Positions 8,728 through 18,209 of a DNA stretch of 64,000 nt are shown piece after piece (the first letter of the stretch is position 1; each line of letters begins with the position of its first letter). The notes beneath the pieces are model-generated. The model ran no database searches. It saw only the letters and a list, made by a program, of their open reading frames with translations, and was not told the DNA's origin. Both the position numbers and the translations under genes were made by a program. Source of the DNA: Clostridiales bacterium (GTDB taxonomy: Bacteria > Bacillota > Clostridia > Lachnospirales > Lachnospiraceae); the NCBI GenBank assembly GCA_012839295.1, contig DUNO01000038.1, positions 1 to 64,000 of the forward strand, read 5' to 3'.

Positions 8728-9568
8728 CAATAAGCCCAATAATGCCGGAACATCGTCCGGCATTATAAGGTATGACAACATTCTGTACGGGAGAAATCGT
8801 AAATGGAATCTGCTGGATCTCTATGTTCCAGACGACAGGCCACGCCCACTTCCGATTATTGTGAATATCCACGGCGGTGCCTGGGTTACCGGAAAGAAAG
8901 AGCAATCTGAGTTCTACTGCCTGGATATGGCAAGGCGTGGCTTTGCTGTAGTCAACTTCACTTATCGCCTTGCACCGCGATGGAAGCATCCTGCGCCGAT
9001 GGAAGACTGTAATAATGTCGTATTGTGGTTGTTGGAGCATGCGAAAGAGTATGATCTTGATACGAATTCAGTTTTCTTAATCGGCGACTCTGCCGGAGCC
9101 CACAACGCGGCGATGTACGCCTGTATGATTACAAGTCCGAAGTATGCCAAAAAGTTTGACATTAAACTCGCCGAATTCAGACCATCTGCAATATGTCTTA
9201 ACTGCGGTGTTTATGACATACAGTTAGAGCTTAACAATGACCCTAAAAAGATGATGAAAAACCTTATGGGGGATTTTCTCGGTAGGGGCTATGGTGAAGA
9301 TGAGGTACAAAATGCATCACCGATATATCATATCACCTCGTCATTCCCACGTACGTTCCTAATGTCTGCAACGGGGGATTTTCTCCTGCGTCAAGTTGAG
9401 CCCTTTGACCGGAGGCTGACGGAACTTGGAGTGGAACATATAACGAAAGTATATGGCGACGAAACAAACAAGCTCGACCACGTTTTTCACTGTCTGGATG
9501 TAAATGCGGAGCCGGCAATATTAGCAAACGACGAACAGGCGGACTTTTTGAGGAAATACATTAAATAG
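8690..9568 (+). CDS. Alpha/beta-hydrolase esterase (HSL/BD-FAE-like)
   Basis: This 292-residue esterase or lipase-like hydrolase has the oxyanion motif HGGAW (61-65) and the nucleophile S134 in IGDSAGAHNA. A histidine near the C-terminus (KLDHVFHCL region) probably completes the triad. The family resembles hormone-sensitive-lipase-type and bifunctional acetyl/feruloyl esterases found in plant-glycan clusters. The same frame is open back to 8528, but that stretch overlaps the pseudogene. ATG 8690, preceded by AGAGAGG, fits the family N-terminus better. An MFS carrier begins 19 bases after the stop. It presumably removes ester decorations from imported oligosaccharides in the cytoplasm. Confidence 0.75.
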   Translation: MSMHSFILKRIINNKPNNAGTSSGIIRYDNILYGRNRKWNLLDLYVPDDRPRPLPIIVNIHGGAWVTGKKEQSEFYCLDMARRGFAVVNFTYRLAPRWKHPAPMEDCNNVVLWLLEHAKEYDLDTNSVFLIGDSAGAHNAAMYACMITSPKYAKKFDIKLAEFRPSAICLNCGVYDIQLELNNDPKKMMKNLMGDFLGRGYGEDEVQNASPIYHITSSFPRTFLMSATGDFLLRQVEPFDRRLTELGVEHITKVYGDETNKLDHVFHCLDVNAEPAILANDEQADFLRKYIK

Positions 9569-9587
9569 ATAATGGGAGGAAAAATCA

Positions 9588-11018
9588 ATGGAAGCAACTC
9601 AAAAGACCGCACGCCGGAAGATGCGTGAAGTCAGAGAAATCGAACGCCTTGAAAAAGAACGCAGCAGGCCGAAAGGTCATGGATACGCATACTATCTGCT
9701 GCTAATTTTGTGCGTGGTATATATTACTGACGAAATAGCAACCGCCATTGGTGGACAAATGCAGAGCGTTATTGCGCAAGCAATATTTGCCCCGGTTTTT
9801 GGAGCGGAAATGGCAGTTGCCCGAATGAGCGCTCTTACTATGATATCACTACTTGGCGCGGGTTTAGCCTTTTTATATAAACCGCTGTCTGACCGCTTTG
9901 GGCGGAAGTTCTTTCTCGTAACGAATACCTTTGGAATGGGACTTTCCTTGCTGCTTATCAGTCTCTCCACAAATATACCCGTATATCTTCTTGGTGGATT
10001 CTTCACTACGTTCTTTGTTCAGCATGATATGCAGGTGGTTTATATTATTGAAACAGCACCTGCCAAGCATCGCGGAAAGGTATATTCCATGATTAAGGCA
10101 GTTGCTACAATGGGGATAATGCTAATTCCGGTGCTAAGAAATATATTTATTAGTACTGATATTTCCGGATGGCGAATGGTTTACATGATACCGGCTATTG
10201 TGGGTATGATTGTATCAGGCCTCGCTTTGATGTTTGCACGTGAGACAGATGCTTTTATTATGGCACGTCTCGCATATCTTCGCATGTCAGATGAAGAGAG
10301 GGCAGCGGCGAAAAAGGGAAAATCAGAAAGGGCATCCCAGGGAGGCTTGATTTCCGGGATTAAATTCTGCTTCCGTCATAAACAGCTGCGCTGGATTTTG
10401 CTTAGCGGTGCTTTTGTTATGTGGGGAATGATGCTGACTAGCTACTATGAAACTACAATGACCTACGGCTATGCTTCAAAGTTTCTTTCACAGGGAATGG
10501 CCCTGGAAGAAGCGAAACAAAGGGCTTTGCCATTTGTAACAAGCGCTTTATTCCTTTTCCCTGTTGGCAGCGCATTACTCCAGTTCGTGCAAGGCTTCAT
10601 CTCGGATAAATGGGGGCGTAAAGCGGCTGCCGTAATCTTAAGTGCTTCTGCACTTTGTTCATTTCTCCTATTTTTCTTTGGTGCGAATAATAATTGGGCA
10701 CCATATCTTGTTGGATTTTTAAGCGGTGCTGCAGTTGGAAGCTTTTGGGGGGCGATGGATGCCTGCTCGGTTATTACAACTGAATCTACACCGACAAATC
10801 TACGAACGTCCGTACTGACGGTTACACCTATGATAAGTGGCGTCTTGTATGGCTTTGTCATGAATTTGGCTCTGATTTTAATTAATGCGTATGGTGACGC
10901 ATATGTTGGCATAATCAGCGTTGCTATTGCTGCGCCGGGCTTGTTTATTGGCTTGATGATCCTGATATTCAAAGTGAAGGAAACCAGAGGGACAGACATT
11001 AATACAGTTGGTGAGTAA
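9588..11018 (+). CDS. MFS transporter, sugar-porter-like
   Basis: This 476-residue major facilitator protein has about 12 hydrophobic helices. The MFS motif A occurs in both halves: SDRFGRKFF after helix 2 and SDKWGRKAA after helix 8. A basic N-terminal tail of about 30 residues precedes the first helix. It differs from the GPH carriers in this window, so the region encodes two unrelated secondary transporter types. It lies between two esterase genes with GGGAGG before its start, which suggests uptake of an esterified sugar or export of a breakdown product. The substrate is unassigned. Confidence 0.75.
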   Translation: MEATQKTARRKMREVREIERLEKERSRPKGHGYAYYLLLILCVVYITDEIATAIGGQMQSVIAQAIFAPVFGAEMAVARMSALTMISLLGAGLAFLYKPLSDRFGRKFFLVTNTFGMGLSLLLISLSTNIPVYLLGGFFTTFFVQHDMQVVYIIETAPAKHRGKVYSMIKAVATMGIMLIPVLRNIFISTDISGWRMVYMIPAIVGMIVSGLALMFARETDAFIMARLAYLRMSDEERAAAKKGKSERASQGGLISGIKFCFRHKQLRWILLSGAFVMWGMMLTSYYETTMTYGYASKFLSQGMALEEAKQRALPFVTSALFLFPVGSALLQFVQGFISDKWGRKAAAVILSASALCSFLLFFFGANNNWAPYLVGFLSGAAVGSFWGAMDACSVITTESTPTNLRTSVLTVTPMISGVLYGFVMNLALILINAYGDAYVGIISVAIAAPGLFIGLMILIFKVKETRGTDINTVGE

Positions 11019-11058
11019 AAGTAATAAATCTTAGGTCATCTTAAGGAGGTATCAGATT

Positions 11059-12354
11059 ATGGGATTAATTCTCAAAGTTAGCAATGGGCAAATTAGGGGC
11101 GTTGAAACAGAGAACGCATTTGTCTATAAAGGAATTCCGTATGCAAAGCCTCCTGTCGGTAAACTACGTTTCAATGCTCCTCAAGCCTGTGAGCCGTGGG
11201 AAGGGATCTATGAGGCAGATACATTTCCGAATAGGTGTGTGCAGGGCAGTCAATCCCCTGACAGCATGTACGGTAAAGAATTCTATGCTGATTCTGAGTG
11301 GATACCGCCGGAAAGTGAAGATTGCCTATATTTGAATGTGTGGATCCCGAAGTTTGTAAAAGAACCATGTCCTGTTGCTATTTGGATACACGGAGGCGGT
11401 TTTCTCAGTGGGTTTAGCTCTGAGGTGGAATTCGACGGAGAGGAATATGCCAAGCGAGGTGTTATTCTTGTCACTATTAACTATCGACTTGGGATGTTAG
11501 GGTTTTTCTGCCATCCGGAACTTACGGCGCGTGATGGACGAAGTGGAAATTATGGACTATTAGACCAAATTGCCGCAATCGATTGGGTTCGTGAAAATAT
11601 CGGAGCCTTCGGTGGCGATATAAACAATATTACATTATTTGGACAATCTGCGGGAGGCATTAGTGTTCTTTCTCTGGTATCCTCTCCGTTAATGGAAGGG
11701 AAAATTCACAGAGCTATTATTCAAAGTGCCGGAGGGTATAAAGGTTTAATTAAGCAAATGATTGCCTTGAACAGGCATGAAAAAGTGTTTGCAGGCTTTC
11801 TTAAGAAAAAGCGGCTTTCACTGGATTCATTGTACGATATCCCGGCAGAGCAGTTGTTATCCTTGGCAGATAAGTTCTTGAGATACGCTCCATTACGCAC
11901 TGGGTTGTTTCTGAATTTTGTGCCGGTTATTGACGGATATGTAATACCGATGAATGTTTCCTTGGCTGCAGAGCAGGGGAAAACTATGCGAATACCTTAT
12001 ATGCTCGGCTGCACAAAAAATGACATTACCGTCGGAAAATCCGGTGTGAAAGACAAAGCAAAGAATAATATGCTAACCAGTGCCTCTGATTGGTGTCGTA
12101 TCCATGCCGCTCAAGGCATAAATGGCTATGTATATTATTTTACACATGACCTTCCTGGTGATGGTAATGGAGCATTTCACTCTTCCGAGCTTTGGTATAT
12201 GTTTGGGACGTTAGACAGATGCTGGCGTCCGATGGGTAAAACTGATTATGTGCTGTCTGAAAGGATGATTGACCATTGGGTAGCTTTTATGAAAAACGAT
12301 GACCCCGGATGGCAAGCTTATAGCAAGGAGAATCCATATATAGAGGAATTTTAG
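11059..12354 (+). CDS. Type-B carboxylesterase
   Basis: This 431-residue protein of the carboxylesterase type-B family has the oxyanion motif HGGGF (111-115), the nucleophile S197 in FGQSAGGIS and a C-terminal catalytic-histidine motif, GAFHSSELW. The segment LGCTKNDIT probably lies near the acidic residue. It is shorter than the roughly 500-residue classical members. No signal peptide is seen. GGAGG precedes the start. Its position between an MFS carrier and a GH106-like glycosidase implies a role in removing acyl or aryl esters from plant oligosaccharides. Confidence 0.8.
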   Translation: MGLILKVSNGQIRGVETENAFVYKGIPYAKPPVGKLRFNAPQACEPWEGIYEADTFPNRCVQGSQSPDSMYGKEFYADSEWIPPESEDCLYLNVWIPKFVKEPCPVAIWIHGGGFLSGFSSEVEFDGEEYAKRGVILVTINYRLGMLGFFCHPELTARDGRSGNYGLLDQIAAIDWVRENIGAFGGDINNITLFGQSAGGISVLSLVSSPLMEGKIHRAIIQSAGGYKGLIKQMIALNRHEKVFAGFLKKKRLSLDSLYDIPAEQLLSLADKFLRYAPLRTGLFLNFVPVIDGYVIPMNVSLAAEQGKTMRIPYMLGCTKNDITVGKSGVKDKAKNNMLTSASDWCRIHAAQGINGYVYYFTHDLPGDGNGAFHSSELWYMFGTLDRCWRPMGKTDYVLSERMIDHWVAFMKNDDPGWQAYSKENPYIEEF

Positions 12355-12402
12355 TAGAGAAGGCATTTGAAAGTGCTAATCTTTACAACAAGAGAGGTAA
12401 TT

Positions 12403-15096
12403 ATGAATTTTAAAGTTAAAAAGCTGATAAATGATAAAGGGGATAATTATATTTTCCCGTTTCTATGGCTGCACGGCGAAGAGGAAGATGTCTTAAGAAG
12501 ATATATGCAGGCAATCGATGAAAATAATATTAAAGCAGTCTGCATTGAAAGCAGGCCGCACCCGGATTACTGCGGACCTAAATGGTGGCAGGACATGGAT
12601 GTAATACTTGATGAGGCCAAAAAACTTAATATGAAGGTTTGGATTTTAGATGACAGCCATTTTCCTACCGGATATGCCAATGGTGCTATGGCAGGCCAAC
12701 CAGATGAGAGATGCCGTCAAAGCATCTGCTGCCGGATATATGAATGTGCCGGGGGCGAAAAATTACGGGTCGAAAAGGAGGAGCTGCTGCATCCGGAGCC
12801 TTTTCAACCATCTTATATCGAAAATTATATGATTGATCAAATTGTATCACGGGTATTTGACGATGATAAACTGTTGGGTATCGTTGCAGTGCGCATCGAT
12901 GAGGATAAGAATGGCTTCGCTAATGAACCATATCGTATTGATCTGTCAGATAAAGTCAGGGATGATACCTTGACTTGGGAAGCACCAGAGGGGGAATGGC
13001 GGATCTATGCCTTGCATTTGTCCCGGAACCTTGGATTTCATCGTAACTATATCAACATGATGGATAAGGAATCCTGCAAAGTTTTAATTGACGCCGTTTA
13101 TGAGCCCCATTATGCACATTATAAAGAGGAGTTCGGTAAAACAATCGCCGGGTTCTTTTCCGATGAGCCAGAGCTTGGAAACGGGCACCTTTATGAACAA
13201 GGTAACGTTTTTGGATTAAAGGGTGATTTTCCATGGAGCTTGGAATTGGAGGAGGTACTACGGAAGCAATATGGGGATGAGCTGATATTCAAACTGCCTT
13301 TATTATGGGAAGAAGAAGCTGATGACGATAAAAAGGCAGAAGTCCGCTATTCTTATATGAACTCTGTAACCAGATTGGTAGAAGAGGATTTTTCATTTCA
13401 AATTGGTATCTGGTGCAGGGGACATGGTGTGCAGTACGTTGGCCATGTGATAGAAGATAATAACCAGCATGCCAGAACCGGTTCCTCCTTAGGACATTAT
13501 TACCGTGGTCTCGCCGGTCAGGATATGGCTGGAATCGATGACATTGGTGGCCAAGTATTGCCCCAAGGTGAAGAGTTGGATAAAAATGACGGAATTTTTG
13601 ACAGAAGGATAGGTGAATTTTATCATTACATGCTGGGAAAACTGGCAAATTCAGCTGCTGCGATAGAACCACTGAAAAAGGGCAACTCCATGTGTGAAAT
13701 CTTTGGTGCTTATGGCTGGTCGGAAGGACTGAGACTCGAAAAATACCTCCTGGATCATTTTCTTGTGAGAGGAATTAATCATTACGTGCCACATGCATAT
13801 AGCGCAAAAGCCTATCCTGACCCGGATTGCCCTCCTCACTTTTATGCGGACGGTAATAATCCACAACACCGTCATTTTGGAAAACTGATGGCATACACCA
13901 ACCGTGTCTGCGAGCTGATCAGCGGTGGAAGACATATTGCACCGGTTGCTGTATTGTATCATGGTGAAGGTGAATGGACTGGAACATGCATGTATTCCCA
14001 CAAGGTTGGGCATGTGCTGGCAGATGCCCAGATTGATTATGACTATATTCCACAGGATGTATTTGATCAGGTTGAAGGATTTAAAACAGTCGTAACGAAG
14101 GGGCTTCTGAAAGTGAACACACAGGAATATAAAACTGTTATTGTTCCGAATGTCCAATACATCACAAAGGCTTTTGCCGAATATACAGTTAAGATGGTCA
14201 AGAACGGTATTGAAGTATTATTTGTGGACGGCTTACCCAAAGGCATCTGTAATGTGGAGAATGCTTCCGAAAGTGCGGAATTAATTTCACGGATCCAAAC
14301 CTGTCCGGTGGTTAAACTGAATGAAACAGTACGGATTCTAAAGAATAATAATTGTGCAGATATCACGATTGAACCGGCGGATAATAGAATCCGCTATTAT
14401 CACTATGTACATCAGGATGGATCGTCTGTTTACCTTTTTGTAAATGAAGGCTCAAAACCGTATCAGGGCTTTGTTAAATTCAATGATGCGCCCGGAGGCT
14501 ATATCTATAATGCCTGGGATAATTGTCTTGAAGAAGCCGTTTTCAACGGCAGTGAATTGTCTGTCTATATCGAACCTTATAAGAGCCTGATTTTGGTTAT
14601 GGATTCCTCGATTGAAGATTTAAATGAGGTAAAAGACTTTGTAAGACAGCCGGTAACCATGACCGGAGAGAAGCTTGCTTTTGCCGGTGAATGGAAACGC
14701 AGTCTTTGCAGAAGTATTGATTATCCGAATTTTAGGGATGAGAAGATCATAAGGATACCGGATCATTTGGCAGAGGAGGAACCGGAGTTTTCCGGCTTTG
14801 TTCGTTATGAGAATAATTTTATAGCAGAAGCAGGCAAAAAAACCATAATTGAGATTACGGATGCACATGAAGGAGTAGAAATCTTTGTAAATGGACAAAG
14901 CTTCGACATTCAGATTGTACCAGACTACTTGTTTGACATAACTGCTGCAATTAAGGATGGCGATAATATGCTGGTCATCGAAGTTGCTACTACTCCTGAA
15001 AGAGAAATGGCTAAAGTCCCTAATGCATTTATGCAGATTGTGGAAGCTACTGGATATACGGGTATTACCGGCGATATAAATATATATCAGGGATAA
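12403..15096 (+). CDS. Large GH106-like glycoside hydrolase (putative alpha-L-rhamnosidase)
   Basis: This 897-residue cytoplasmic glycosidase has an N-terminal barrel region with SRPHPD (50-55) and LDDSHFPTGYANGA (82-95), a central acidic motif GFFSDEP (E255), a motif CEIFGAYGWSEG, and a C-terminal galactose-binding-like jelly-roll (about 790-897). The layout and N-terminal pattern resemble GH106 alpha-rhamnosidases and related jelly-roll glycosylhydrolases, but the family match is distant. I chose ATG 12403 with AGAGAGGTAA upstream; a start at 12367 would add 12 unlikely residues. A paralogue lies at 25570, and two fragments of a third copy survive at 41017-41119. It ends the forward run of module 1. 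Confidence 0.6.
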   Translation: MNFKVKKLINDKGDNYIFPFLWLHGEEEDVLRRYMQAIDENNIKAVCIESRPHPDYCGPKWWQDMDVILDEAKKLNMKVWILDDSHFPTGYANGAMAGQPDERCRQSICCRIYECAGGEKLRVEKEELLHPEPFQPSYIENYMIDQIVSRVFDDDKLLGIVAVRIDEDKNGFANEPYRIDLSDKVRDDTLTWEAPEGEWRIYALHLSRNLGFHRNYINMMDKESCKVLIDAVYEPHYAHYKEEFGKTIAGFFSDEPELGNGHLYEQGNVFGLKGDFPWSLELEEVLRKQYGDELIFKLPLLWEEEADDDKKAEVRYSYMNSVTRLVEEDFSFQIGIWCRGHGVQYVGHVIEDNNQHARTGSSLGHYYRGLAGQDMAGIDDIGGQVLPQGEELDKNDGIFDRRIGEFYHYMLGKLANSAAAIEPLKKGNSMCEIFGAYGWSEGLRLEKYLLDHFLVRGINHYVPHAYSAKAYPDPDCPPHFYADGNNPQHRHFGKLMAYTNRVCELISGGRHIAPVAVLYHGEGEWTGTCMYSHKVGHVLADAQIDYDYIPQDVFDQVEGFKTVVTKGLLKVNTQEYKTVIVPNVQYITKAFAEYTVKMVKNGIEVLFVDGLPKGICNVENASESAELISRIQTCPVVKLNETVRILKNNNCADITIEPADNRIRYYHYVHQDGSSVYLFVNEGSKPYQGFVKFNDAPGGYIYNAWDNCLEEAVFNGSELSVYIEPYKSLILVMDSSIEDLNEVKDFVRQPVTMTGEKLAFAGEWKRSLCRSIDYPNFRDEKIIRIPDHLAEEEPEFSGFVRYENNFIAEAGKKTIIEITDAHEGVEIFVNGQSFDIQIVPDYLFDITAAIKDGDNMLVIEVATTPEREMAKVPNAFMQIVEATGYTGITGDINIYQG

Positions 15097-15618
15097 TAGA
15101 AATGTAATTTTTATAGAACCATCTAATCAGTGGAATAAATCTGATGCAGTACGGAAAAGGTAGAGAACTTCCTCGGGGTTCCGGGATTGAAGTTTGGAAA
15201 GTGTTTCTTCGTCGATGCTATGGGATGCGATACCGGCAGTTGGAGCTACAATAAGCTGAATACATAATATAGAACTCCTGGAAATACAGTCAAGACAGGG
15301 ACGCTTTGGCTGCATTTCCAGGAGTTTTTAAATTCTAGGTCATAAAATAAAAAGTACTAATTAGATTACGGGATTGTGATTGCTTCCAGACCTGGATTCA
15401 CTGTATCAAATATATTAAGAAAGGTATAATTGACAAAAAACTTCTGCTTGTGCAGTATATTTGTAATAATGGCTAAAAATCTATGTGTTTTGTGCAATAT
15501 TTTAAACATTATAGAGCAAGGAAGCTGCTTTTTGTTTATTGTGTCTTGATATATGATAGTAATATCGGATAATTGTACAGGCTTGATGAATTTTATTCCA
15601 GGTAAGGGGGGAGAACAA
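15097..15618 (+). other. 522-bp spacer with a gene relic and a hairpin
   Basis: A 40-codon open frame without a start (15145-15267) ends at TAA and reads like the end of a real protein (ENFLGVPGLKFGKCFFVDAM). I do not recognise the family. It is followed by a strong hairpin at 15273-15327. The rest, 15330-15618, is AT-rich and holds the leader of the chemoreceptor gene. A TTGACA at about 15431 has no well-spaced -10 box, so no promoter is claimed. Confidence 0.4.
15273..15327 (+). terminator. Hairpin terminator before the chemoreceptor gene
   Basis: AACTCCTGGAAAT pairs with ATTTCCAGGAGTT (13 bp), with an inner CAG/CTG pairing, followed by TTTTTA. It separates the GH106-like gene and the adjacent relic from the chemoreceptor gene. 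Confidence 0.65.
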
Positions 15619-17775
15619 ATGAAGAAAGATAAAAGCAGAATAGAGGAAAATATGACCAAGGGAATATTCCAAGATCGATTAAAAAGAGCAAATCAAAGAG
15701 TAACAAAGAAGAAAGAAATATCCGCATTTTTGGAAAGAAAACTTCGTAGCAGCCGTGGGATCCGGAGTAAGATTTTATTTACAACATTTATCCCCATTCT
15801 CTTGATGATACTTTTTGGTATCGTTTGTTATGTTAGGACTGCCAGGGCAATCACTGCCAACTACGAAAAAAGTACTGTTGATACTATTAATGCTGTTGGC
15901 GACTATCTTGGACTGGGTCTGGAAAGTGTTCAAAATAAGTCAATAGAATTGGTTTTTAGTAACTCGGTTACGGACTATTATAATCGGAATAATGCTACGG
16001 TTACCCTGGATGATATAAAAAAATATAATAAATTAAAAGATGAAGTAGTTGTAATGCAAACGATGAATCCGTTTATTGGAAATATTACCTTATTCGGAAA
16101 ATATGGTAAAACTATATCTACAGCAGCTTCAAATAATATGAATGACCAAATGTACTTGGATTTTAATAATTCTATAGCTGCAAATAAAATGGAGGAGGTT
16201 AAGAATGGCGGTTTATGGATGGGAAAGCATTCTAACCTCGATGAATTACTAGGGACAGATGGAGAGAATTATTCGGCTTCCTATCTTGCCTGTATGGGTT
16301 CAGGTGAGGGGTATATTGTGATTGATATTTCCAAGGATACCATAAAGGAAAGCCTGTCAAAGATTAATTACGGTAAGGGCAGTGTTCTTGGATTTGTATC
16401 TGCAGATGGGAAAGAAACACTGTCTAATACGGACAATGCGACAGTGTTTTCTAATTTGAAATATTATCTGGAGGCAGCTTCTGGAGATAAATTAGTAGGA
16501 CAATCCTACCAGGCCTATAATGGGACAGAATATTTATATGTATTTACCAAAGTGGGGGAAACTGGATGTATGATATGTGCGTTGATTCCGAAGTCAACGA
16601 TATTAAAGCAGACAGATAGTATAAAGTTATTGATTGTTCTGTTTATCATTATCGCAGCCGTTATTGCATTCATCCTCGGAACGATAATAGCAAGGGGAAT
16701 TGGTAATGCAATAGTGACATTGGTGCAGAACATTTCCAGGGTAGCTAAGGGTGATTTGACCGTTAAGTTTGAAACAAAGCGCAAAGATGAATTTCTTATG
16801 CTATCAAAGAGTCTTAATGAAATGATCGGCAGCATGGAAAGTTTAATAAGAGAGGTGGCGGTAGTTGGGTATAAAGTTAACGGTTCTGCCATACTCCTTT
16901 CTTCGGTATCAGAAACTATTTTAGCAGGTGCTAAGGACATTGGTTTAACGATTGATGAAATTGGGAAAGGGATCGTACAGCAGGCTGATGATACACAAAA
17001 CTGTTCTGACCAGATGTGTCAGCTTTCAGATAAAATAAGTCAGTTAGATTCAAGTACTGGTGAAATTGATCTGATTGCAAAAGATACAAAGATGATTGTT
17101 GGTAATGGTATTCTTATCGTTGACGAATTAAAGAATAAAACTCAGGATACATGTGATATTACAGAAGCGGTCATAAAAAACATTGAAGAGTTGGAAGAAC
17201 AGTCCAATGGGATTGCAAAGTTTGTAGGCATCATTAATGAAATTGCAGTGCAAACCAATTTACTGTCCTTAAATGCTTCAATCGAAGCCTCAAGAGCAGG
17301 GCATGCCGGACGGGGATTTGCGGTGGTAGCTGCAGAAATACGGAAATTGGCAGATGAATCAGTGAAAGCGGCGAAAGAAATTAAAAGCATCGTTACTAAT
17401 ATTGAAGAGAAAACGCAGAACACGGTTGATACTACCAAAAAGGCTAAGAATATTGTTTTGTCACAGACACAGGCACTTAACAGGTCAGTGGATCTCTTTG
17501 AAAACATTGATCAGCACGTTGTTGAACTAATAAGAAATCTTCAAACCATAACCACTGGAATAAAGGGGATTGATTCGGCGAAACAAGGTACGATGGAAGC
17601 CATAAGTAATATTTCAGCAATATCCCAGGAAACTGCGGCATCCTCCGAGGAGGTAAATGAAACCGTCAATAACCAAGTCCTGCTTGTGGAAAGACTCAGC
17701 CAATCCGCTGGTGAGTTGGCTGGAGATGCGGTGAGGCTGAAGGTTGCAATTCAGGTATTCCGAATTAGCGAATAA
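15619..17775 (+). CDS. Methyl-accepting chemotaxis protein
   Basis: This 718-residue chemoreceptor has a cytoplasmic lead of about 50 residues, transmembrane helix 1 (about 52-72), an extracellular Cache-like sensor domain (about 75-330), transmembrane helix 2 (about 335-355), a HAMP domain and a signalling coiled coil. The hallmark hairpin tip is visible ([20 protein letters not shown]). The C-terminus lacks an obvious NWETF pentapeptide. ATG 15619 is preceded by GGGGGGAG. A chemoreceptor sitting between sugar-degrading operons probably senses a sugar, or a sugar-bound binding protein, of this region. The unusually long N-terminal cytoplasmic segment is odd for the family. Confidence 0.9.
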   Translation: MKKDKSRIEENMTKGIFQDRLKRANQRVTKKKEISAFLERKLRSSRGIRSKILFTTFIPILLMILFGIVCYVRTARAITANYEKSTVDTINAVGDYLGLGLESVQNKSIELVFSNSVTDYYNRNNATVTLDDIKKYNKLKDEVVVMQTMNPFIGNITLFGKYGKTISTAASNNMNDQMYLDFNNSIAANKMEEVKNGGLWMGKHSNLDELLGTDGENYSASYLACMGSGEGYIVIDISKDTIKESLSKINYGKGSVLGFVSADGKETLSNTDNATVFSNLKYYLEAASGDKLVGQSYQAYNGTEYLYVFTKVGETGCMICALIPKSTILKQTDSIKLLIVLFIIIAAVIAFILGTIIARGIGNAIVTLVQNISRVAKGDLTVKFETKRKDEFLMLSKSLNEMIGSMESLIREVAVVGYKVNGSAILLSSVSETILAGAKDIGLTIDEIGKGIVQQADDTQNCSDQMCQLSDKISQLDSSTGEIDLIAKDTKMIVGNGILIVDELKNKTQDTCDITEAVIKNIEELEEQSNGIAKFVGIINEIAVQTNLLSLNASIEASRAGHAGRGFAVVAAEIRKLADESVKAAKEIKSIVTNIEEKTQNTVDTTKKAKNIVLSQTQALNRSVDLFENIDQHVVELIRNLQTITTGIKGIDSAKQGTMEAISNISAISQETAASSEEVNETVNNQVLLVERLSQSAGELAGDAVRLKVAIQVFRISE

Positions 17776-18209
17776 TGAAATGGACATATTCTACTATCAA
17801 GGTGAAGAAATGTTGATAAAGAAAACGAATTTGCAATAACGTGATCTCGGATTTGTTTGGTACAATGTAGTAAGATTTTAGAATATTGGCTTAGATTACC
17901 TACGAAATAAGAATATTAAACAAGGATTGGCCAAAGGACGTTTCGATACGGTTTAAGAAAAATAGTACCAAAAGAATTAAGAGGAGGTAGCTCCAGAAAG
18001 GTGTCTGAAGCCATGTCAACCTTAGAATATAGAATGCAGGAAATCTTAACTGTTTCATAAAATCTTACAACAAGATGAAAGGTATGATCACAATTCTCTT
18101 GTTTAATAACCTATAGTGGCAGAATGGTTCCGCAGATTATTTGATTGTAAGTTGCCTGATTGGAGCCCTTGGTGTTATTAGGATATATACAGGTAGAGTG
18201 GAGAATAGT
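17776..18209 (+). other. 434-bp spacer upstream of the first sensor kinase
   Basis: No intact gene is seen. The stretch 17972-18003 matches 41152-41183 (28 of 32 bases), the leader of the second GH43 gene. It is joined directly to 18005-18045, which matches 42710-42752, downstream of that GH43 gene. It therefore looks like a recombination scar. The remainder holds the leader of the kinase gene. Confidence 0.5.
17972..18045 (+). repeat. Two-part repeat matching both flanks of the second GH43 gene
   Basis: The first part (17972-18003) shares AGCTCCAGAAAGGTG exactly with 41169-41183. The second part (18005-18045) shares CTGAAGC-Y-ATGTCAACC and onward with 42710-42752, 28 bases with one mismatch and then GGAAATCTT. 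At the other locus, about 1.5 kb containing the GH43 gene separates the two parts. This is either an excision scar or two copies of a recurrent junction. Confidence 0.65.

Noticed and set aside
15237-15262. Similarity of GGCAGTTGGAG-TA-ATAAGC to 8489-8514 as a shared relic
   Set aside because: The match is short, and in the two places it would be read in different frames; chance is not excluded.
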